Notes under the pieces: generated by a model
The model's database searches: none
What the model was told of the DNA's origin: nothing
The model's input: only the letters and a program-made list of their open reading frames with translations
Part shown: positions 58,101 to 64,000 of the stretch, piece after piece
How the letters are laid out: every line of letters begins with the position of its first letter
Position numbering within the stretch: the first letter of the stretch is position 1
Origin: Malus domestica
Lineage: Eukaryota > Streptophyta > Magnoliopsida > Rosales > Rosaceae
DNA: 64,000 nucleotides
Assembly (NCBI RefSeq): GCF_042453785.1
Contig: NC_091669.1
Coordinates: forward strand, 10,986,501 to 11,050,500
Direction of reading: 5' to 3'
Program-made: the position numbers and the translations under genes

Positions 58101-60125
58101 GGCCAAACCTAAAACCCCATCAATCCACCAGCAAAAAATTTCCATTGCTTTAGCATAAAGATGAACCATGAAAATACAACTCACTTCTCACGTTCAATCT
58201 GAAGCCATGATGGGCTCACACTTCACATTGTTATTGAAGGTGCAAGGAGTGAAGCTAAATTAGAAACACCCCTTCATATGCTAAAAGTTTTTCTCTTAAA
58301 AGTGATATTTTACTTTAAACTAATATAAACTCGGGTGCATGGGAAGAACACATTCACACTAGCCTATATGGTTACACCGTACAACAACATCTGGGATGCT
58401 AAAAGTTAATATACAAAGACAATAAAGGCTCAAAATTTCAGCAAAACTCATCTGCAACTAGTACAGCCACAATCATCTATACATAAATAATATATATAAA
58501 AAGACGAAAAATGTGAAGATTTTGTAATACCCAAATTACTCTTCTACTATTGAAATTTCAAATAAATAAAATATTTATGGCTAAATTTTTTATCATATAT
58601 TATTTTTTTTGTGCCCATATTTTTTAAAGTTTTATTTGTGTTTGTACTATGTATATAGTCACGCGACAGTGTATATTTAATTAATGATAGAAAAATTACA
58701 TATGGTATATTTATGTTTTATGCCTAAACTTTGTATCATATATTTATATTTTTAGTCTGTACCCACTTTTAATTTGCAACATTTTTTTAAATTTATAGTA
58801 TTTTCTTTTTAGTTTTATTTTGTACCCATGTATTAATTTCTATTAGGGCCTATATTTTTTAAAAATTCATTTGTCCTCATAATTTTTTAATCTTTTATCT
58901 ATTCCCTAATTTATTTATAATGTACCCATTCTTCTTTAATAATGTACCACTTTGTTATACATGAAATGTACCAATTTTTTTAACACTTTGGATACATTAT
59001 ATTTTACCATTTATTATTTCTTATTTTTACATAGTTTTTATTCATTTATTCAATCAAAATATTTGAATTTTTTTATTGTAACCGTTTTTAATAGTATTAT
59101 AACGAAAGATTTTAAATTTATACGATTATAAATCTCATAAAATATCAAATAATTAATGTCAAAACTATAAAAATATAAATATTAATTGTAATATAATGAG
59201 GTGTACAAAGTCAATAGACTTTGATCAAACTTTGAATACCATTAGGGGGCGTTTGTTGCGCCGGACTATCTCGGACTGGACTAGCTTCAAGAACTAAGCT
59301 GGACTGGCTTAGACTAGACTAAGCTAGACTAACTTAGTGAAGCGTTTGGTGCAGTGTTGGACTAAGAAGCTGGATAATAACAAATTCTAATATTATATTA
59401 TTTAATATATAAATTATTAATATTTTATTATGATCTAGGTGATCGGAGATGACGAGGAGTTTATCGGGAGTGGTTGTTGAGCATGACGAGGACGAGAAAG
59501 GATAGTCTTAGCTAGTCCCATAGTTATTGGGGGGTCTCGCTAAGACCTCTTAGTGAAGGGTTTTGTCCATGCTAGTCCCCTTTAGTCTCATTAATGTTAG
59601 TCCCAGCATGGAACAAACACGGTATTGAACTAACAGTTAGTCCAGTTCAGTCCAGTCTCACTTAGTGAGGGCAAACGAACACCCCCGATTTTAGTCAAAT
59701 AATGTTAAGGATTAGGATCTCATCCAAATATCCCAAAAAACAATCACAAAAAAAAAAAAAAAAAACAAAACAAAGACGTTGGCTGGTTACGTTCATTACT
59801 TTTCAAAATATATTTTAATAAGAATTAATAATATCTAGTAACATAATAAAGCACCGATTTGAAAACGAATTTTCAATTATTTAATCATTTCAGTAATGTT
59901 TAAGTGAAATTTCAGCAACTTACCATCCCATTGGAAGTTATTCCAATAACTGGTGTCACCCCATGACCAAGCTCCAATCCCAAGCCTTGTCACCTTCAAA
60001 TCAGAGCCACCCAATTTCACCCTATCATCCTCTGCGGTCACATTCTCAGAAGCAACAGCTCTAACCCTAGGAACTCTCCTCTCACTCAAAGCAGAAAAAC
60101 ATGCACTGCTAAGATGCATAGCCAT
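55182..60125 (-). CDS. plastid aldo/keto reductase, At1g06690 type
   Basis: Ten exons in coding order: 60125-59924, 57952-57861, 57762-57722, 57598-57434, 57340-57318, 57189-57118, 56994-56827, 55946-55864, 55790-55728, 55367-55182. They join to 364 residues (about 377 in Arabidopsis). The N-terminus [20 protein letters not shown] is Ser/Arg-rich and acid-poor like a chloroplast transit peptide. The aldo/keto reductase tetrad is visible: Asp and Tyr in [10 protein letters not shown], Lys in [10 protein letters not shown], His in LYQLHW. NADPH-site parts include [24 protein letters not shown] and [20 protein letters not shown], and [22 protein letters not shown] near the end. The substrate of this subgroup is not known to me. 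Exon 5 is only 23 nt. Intron 1 is 1971 bases and contains a transposon copy. Confidence 0.92.
59245..59686. mobile_element. PIF/Harbinger-type non-autonomous element, copy 3, in intron 1 of the reductase gene
   Basis: GGGGGCGTTTGTTGCGCC at the left and the inverse of GGGGGTGTTCGTTTGCCC at the right, with subterminal CGGACTGGACTAGC and CAGTCCAGTCTCAC, mark it as the same family as 31727-32614 and 53238-54357 but shorter (442 bases) and in opposite orientation. TTA precedes the left end; the right flank reads GAT, so one side of the duplication has changed. Confidence 0.7.
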
Positions 60126-61134
60126 GTTTCCCAGGAACAACCCAATTGAAGAAACACAAAACCAATCTAAAACAACAAATGGGTTTTCGAATTCGAACAA
60201 ATTTATGATAAAAAAACAAGTCAAATTTCCAGAAAGTGGAAAAAAGAGTGATCTGAAAGTGAGGTTTCTGAAATTTAAGAACTCCAAACTCCAGAGAAAC
60301 TTGGAGGGTCGGAGACAAAGATTTGTGGTAAATTAATAAGTTGTCACAGAAGTAGTTTGTGTTGTTGGGTGAAGAATTGAAGATTGAAGAGTTGGGACAG
60401 GTGAATTTTGTGGGGTGGGAATAGTGAAGAGAGACTTGGTCCTCACAGTGTACACGTTCGTGTTGATTTTTCACACGAAAAAAGGACGGCTGGAATTGCA
60501 TGAGCCATCAGTCCCAGCGCGACCATCAAGTGAAGTGATAACTTTAACTGGGCTCTGCCTAAATTTTTGACAACTTTGTCGACTGCCCGGCCAAAAGAAG
60601 ACAACTTGGGTCAGGATTCTCAGTGTGAACTACAAGATTCAGTACTGTTTGATCCATAAGGAAGTTATGATCAAAGGGATAGGATTCTCTTATCTTTTTT
60701 TTCCTCTCCTTCTCTTCCCTTTTATTTGAACAATCACGGTTAAGTCACATTAACATCTTATATTAATTTTTTATAAATAGAGAAAGAGAAAAACAAAATA
60801 AAGAATGTAAGAGAATGGGATGGAAAGGAAGAGAAAGAGGAGGGAAGAGAATCCTAATCCATGATCAACAGTTAGACTCAGTTGCAATGCTTGTGTGTTT
60901 GGACTTTGGACGAGAGATTCCAAACTACGGTAGAACTTGGATAAATAACCTCGGTTAAGTAATATATCTGACTGGTTTCGACTTAAAGATAATGTGCTAA
61001 ATTAATAGATGGCTAAAGTTTTAAGATAATATATTATAAAAAATTCATATAGGTCTCACTTAATATATAAATTAATAATTCGTGCTGGTCGACACTCGGG
61101 GGTGACGAAGCCATTAAAAACATGCATACAAATA
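60126..61134. promoter_or_regulatory. promoter and leader region of the aldo/keto reductase gene
   Basis: The leader probably extends to about 60300-60450. No clear TATA box was picked. The rest is gene-free, with short purine/pyrimidine tracts (60690-60850). Confidence 0.4.
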
Positions 61135-61139
61135 AAATA

Positions 61140-63894
61140 TGTAATTAGAAAGAGAAATACTAGTGCAGGAACGTGTTTAGAGCATACAACTAACCAAGAA
61201 TAAAGTGAAAGAAATATTATAGAAAGGTACGAACCGAGGAATGTGTACTACACAAAGGAGACTCAAAGATGCCTAAGCGGAAGTGCCCTGACGTCGGGAT
61301 CGTGTGCCTCGAATCTAAATCCTGAGGGGCGCAAAACCAAAATAGTGAGTGGACCAAAGTTTATAATAATAGTATTAATAATAAGAAAAACCATTTCCTT
61401 CATGAACATACTAACCCCCTATTTTGAAAACAAATATAATACTACATATAGTAAGTTTTCTGAAATCTCTAGCATGCCATGACATCATTCGTAAAACAAG
61501 TACGAGTAAAACGATGCTCAATAACAGTGCTATCATTGCCCAAAGGAAAATCCATAAATCTTATCAATATTGTACTCTCTAGGGGTATCATAGTTGCCTG
61601 AAGGCAGTACATGTCCATCACCCAAAGGTGAAGTTGTACGACACTGGGTTACGCCAGTGAAGAAACCTGGTAAGCCTCATCATTCAAGGGTGAAGTTATA
61701 CGACTCTAGGTTATGCCAGATAAGAAACATATAACATCACACACCGACACTAGTCCTGGGCTAGTGAAGCTGGGGATATATCATCAACTCCTCATTCGCC
61801 CGAAGGTAGTACATGTCCATCATCCAAAGGTGAAGTTGTACGACACTGGGTTACGCCAATGAAGAAATATGGTAAGCCCCATCACCCGAAGGTGAAGTTG
61901 TATGACTCTGAGTTACGCCAGAGAAGAAATATATACATAGATATCCTCAACTGTGTCATAGACGTCTACATACCCGTGTTTTGTGGATGTATTGTATGAT
62001 AACCCCATAGTTGCCTGAAGGCAGTACATGTCCATCACCCAAAGGTGAAGTTGTACGACACTGGGTTACGCCAGTGAAGAAACCTGGTAAGCCTCATCAT
62101 TCAAGGGTGAAGTTATACGACTCTAGGTTATGCCAGATAAGAAACATATAACATCACACACCGACACTAGTCCTGGGCTAGTGAAGCTGGGGATATATCA
62201 TCAACTCCTCATTCGCCCGAAGGTAGTACATGTCCATCATCCAAAGGTGAAGTTGTACGACACTGGGTTACGCCAATGAAGAAATATGGTAAGCCCCATC
62301 ACCCGAAGGTGAAGTTGTATGACTCTGAGTTACGCCAGAGAAGAAATATATACATAGATATCCTCAACTGTGTCATAGACGTCTACATACCCGTGTTTTG
62401 TGGATGTATTGTATGATAACCCGCTAGATAAGTACCAAAAACATATCTCAAAATCTCATCTCAAATTCGGAACTCAAAAACTCAAAGTCTCATCTCATCA
62501 ATCCATGATATTGCACAATCATAAATCTGTAAAATAAATCATATTTGAAAGCCATAAAAAACGGGAATCCAATAATTTATATCCTTTAGTAAAACTTAAT
62601 TTTGATATATCATAATTATTTCAAAAGCATTAATATAGAATTCACAAGACATAATAGAAACCATGTTCATTTCATAAAATATGCAATGCATGCAAACCTA
62701 ACATTTTATAAAACCATGCAAGTTAAGAAGGGGTCCACTCACAGATATTTTGTTGCCCAGGAACCGCTTAAGCTAGTGAGGATTGAGTCATTTTCCACCG
62801 ATGCACCTAACCACAATTAGGAACCATTTAGTAAAACTCTACTAAAACATTAGAATTTGAGAAAACAGACGGCGGATTTGGATTTGGCACGTTGAAAAAC
62901 CTAAAGAGGCACCTTGGGTTTCCCCCATGTGCCATCGCACGAGCTGCCACAGGGCGGTGGCCCGGAAGGCCACGCCCGGTTTCCGGCGAACGAAAACCCA
63001 ATTTTTTTACTTACTCTAAAAATTGCCAAACTTTTACAAGCAAGTAGAGCTCAATGAAAGGAACAACTTTCATACATGGGCCGAAGTCCAATTCGGCCAG
63101 AAAACACCTCAAATCACCCTCGATCCGCCGGAACCCTATAAATGGGTATTCATTTATTCGTCCTCAAATCGAACTCCGATGCCCCTGATCTTGTTTGGGG
63201 CTTGTTCCTGGGGTTTAAGGAAGTCCTTTAGTGGTGGTGGTGCTGGAAGGAATAAGCTTCAAAAATGGTCGATCACCGATAAAGGGTTTTCAAACCCGTG
63301 GGTACTGTGCACCACGAAATGTGGCCAAAACTTGTCGGGTTTGAGGTGGGAATCATAAGAAGGATTATGTGGTGATGTTTACAGGTGGTGGTTGGCCGTG
63401 AAAAGCTAGAAAAACGCCTTGAAAGGCGTCAGAAAAGTGGCAGAACACCAGGTCAGAGACTGGGTCGCAACTGGAAACGGGTTGGGTGGTCTAGGGTCCA
63501 ATTGGCTACTCCTCACCTTTCTCATTTCTCTCATTTCTCAGCTTTCTAATTGGCCGTCCTCCCTACTTTCTTCTCTCATCCCTCCATCTTGGCCACACAT
63601 GTGGCACCATCTCATTGCTCCATCAAATCTGGAGCCTTCTAGATGATGGTCAAATTATCATTTTGCCCTCAACTTCGTAGTTCCGTAAAATCCTCGTTTT
63701 AGCTCCAAATTTAATTTCACTTGTGCCCACGCGTTCGTAACACTGAGTACTACAAGAATATGCCAAGGAAACGGATCTTACGTGACACGACAAGACGGTC
63801 AACAAAAGTCAACGCATTTACCTCGAATGGCATTTTTTTTAATTTCACATTTAAAAATTATAAAAACCGTAATATTTGGGGACAGGTTGTTACA
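61140..63894 (-). mobile_element. solo LTR of a Ty3/gypsy-type retrotransposon, 2755 bp
   Basis: The element begins TGTAATTAG and ends GGTTGTTACA on the plus strand, so both borders are TG...CA, and it is flanked by a perfect 5-bp duplication AAATA (61135-61139 and 63895-63899). Read on the minus strand it starts TGTAACAACCTGTCCCC, the style of many plant gypsy LTRs, which sets the orientation. No primer-binding site, polypurine tract, gag or pol lies beside it, so the inner region was probably lost by recombination between two LTRs. Frames inside (for example 63023-63358, 63419-63646) are not recognisable proteins. Confidence 0.78.
61589..62422. repeat. 417-bp tandem duplication inside the solo LTR
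   Basis: 61589-62005 is repeated at 62006-62422 with no difference that I can see. Each unit itself holds four versions of a shorter block built on GGTGAAGTTGTACGACAC and GGGTTACGCCAGTGAAGAA, so the array has two levels: four sub-units per unit, eight in all. Confidence 0.9.
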
Positions 63895-64000
63895 AAATAG
63901 CACTTGACATTATTAACATTTCTGGTCATGTTTGACAGAAAAGTCTAGGTGTTTATATCTTTTAAACAAAAGTTAAAGGAAAAAAAAAGAATATTTAAAC

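Noticed and set aside
61589..62422. CRISPR-like reading of the regularly spaced repeats
   Set aside because: The host is a plant nucleus, the unit is 417 bp and spacers are not unique; it is a tandem duplication within an LTR.
63023..63646. Two plus-strand frames of 111 and 75 codons near the window end
   Set aside because: They lie inside the solo LTR, antisense to its inferred orientation, with no known domain.

Overview
The window is nuclear DNA of a dicot plant. Six spliced protein genes with GT-AG introns (plus two GC-AG introns), AT-rich spacers and dense DNA transposons all point that way. Protein resemblance and repeat types suggest Rosaceae, most likely the apple/pear group; this is an inference from memory, not a search. 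No bacterial, organellar or viral genes were seen.

Layout. 1-6.2 kb: end of a hAT-like element, an LTR fragment, a broken wall-associated-kinase-like pseudogene (2.5-3.7 kb) and a Mutator-type MITE. 6.3-8.6 kb (+): intact TT12/DTX41-type MATE flavonoid transporter. 8.7-10.2 kb: scars of an old tandem duplication of the TT12-PPR junction. 10.5-14.9 kb (-): intact PPR protein (At3g59040 type). 15.2-18.9 kb: two Mutator-like elements sharing CGATAT-rich ends, and a MITE. 20.5-23.6 kb (+): NPG1-type TPR/calmodulin-binding protein. 25.2-28.1 kb (-): peroxisomal polyamine oxidase with a recent Au SINE in an intron. 28.9-36.7 kb: transposon cluster with a Pack-MULE-like element carrying a GT61 glycosyltransferase fragment, a PIF/Harbinger-type element, several 9-bp-TSD MITEs and a 1.47 kb fold-back element full of CTT/GAA tracts. 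36.8-48.7 kb: gene-poor, with a SINE, a hAT-like MITE pair and a hAT-like element. 48.7-50.9 kb (-): PIF4/PIF5-type bHLH factor. 53.2-54.4 kb: second PIF/Harbinger-type copy. 55.2-60.1 kb (-): plastid aldo/keto reductase (At1g06690 type) with a third copy in intron 1. 61.1-63.9 kb: solo LTR with a 5-bp target duplication and an internal 417-bp tandem duplication.

The genes do not form a pathway; their order is the informative part. TT12, PPR, PAO and PIF match neighbours I recall on Arabidopsis chromosome 3 (At3g59030-At3g59060), and NPG1, PAO and PIF match a chromosome 2 block (At2g43010-At2g43040). The window therefore looks like the unfractionated version of a block that Arabidopsis split between two duplicated chromosomes.

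All six genes give continuous reading frames across every inferred splice junction, with lengths close to their Arabidopsis relatives. Exon borders were read by eye from splice consensus and protein continuity; no transcript evidence was available.
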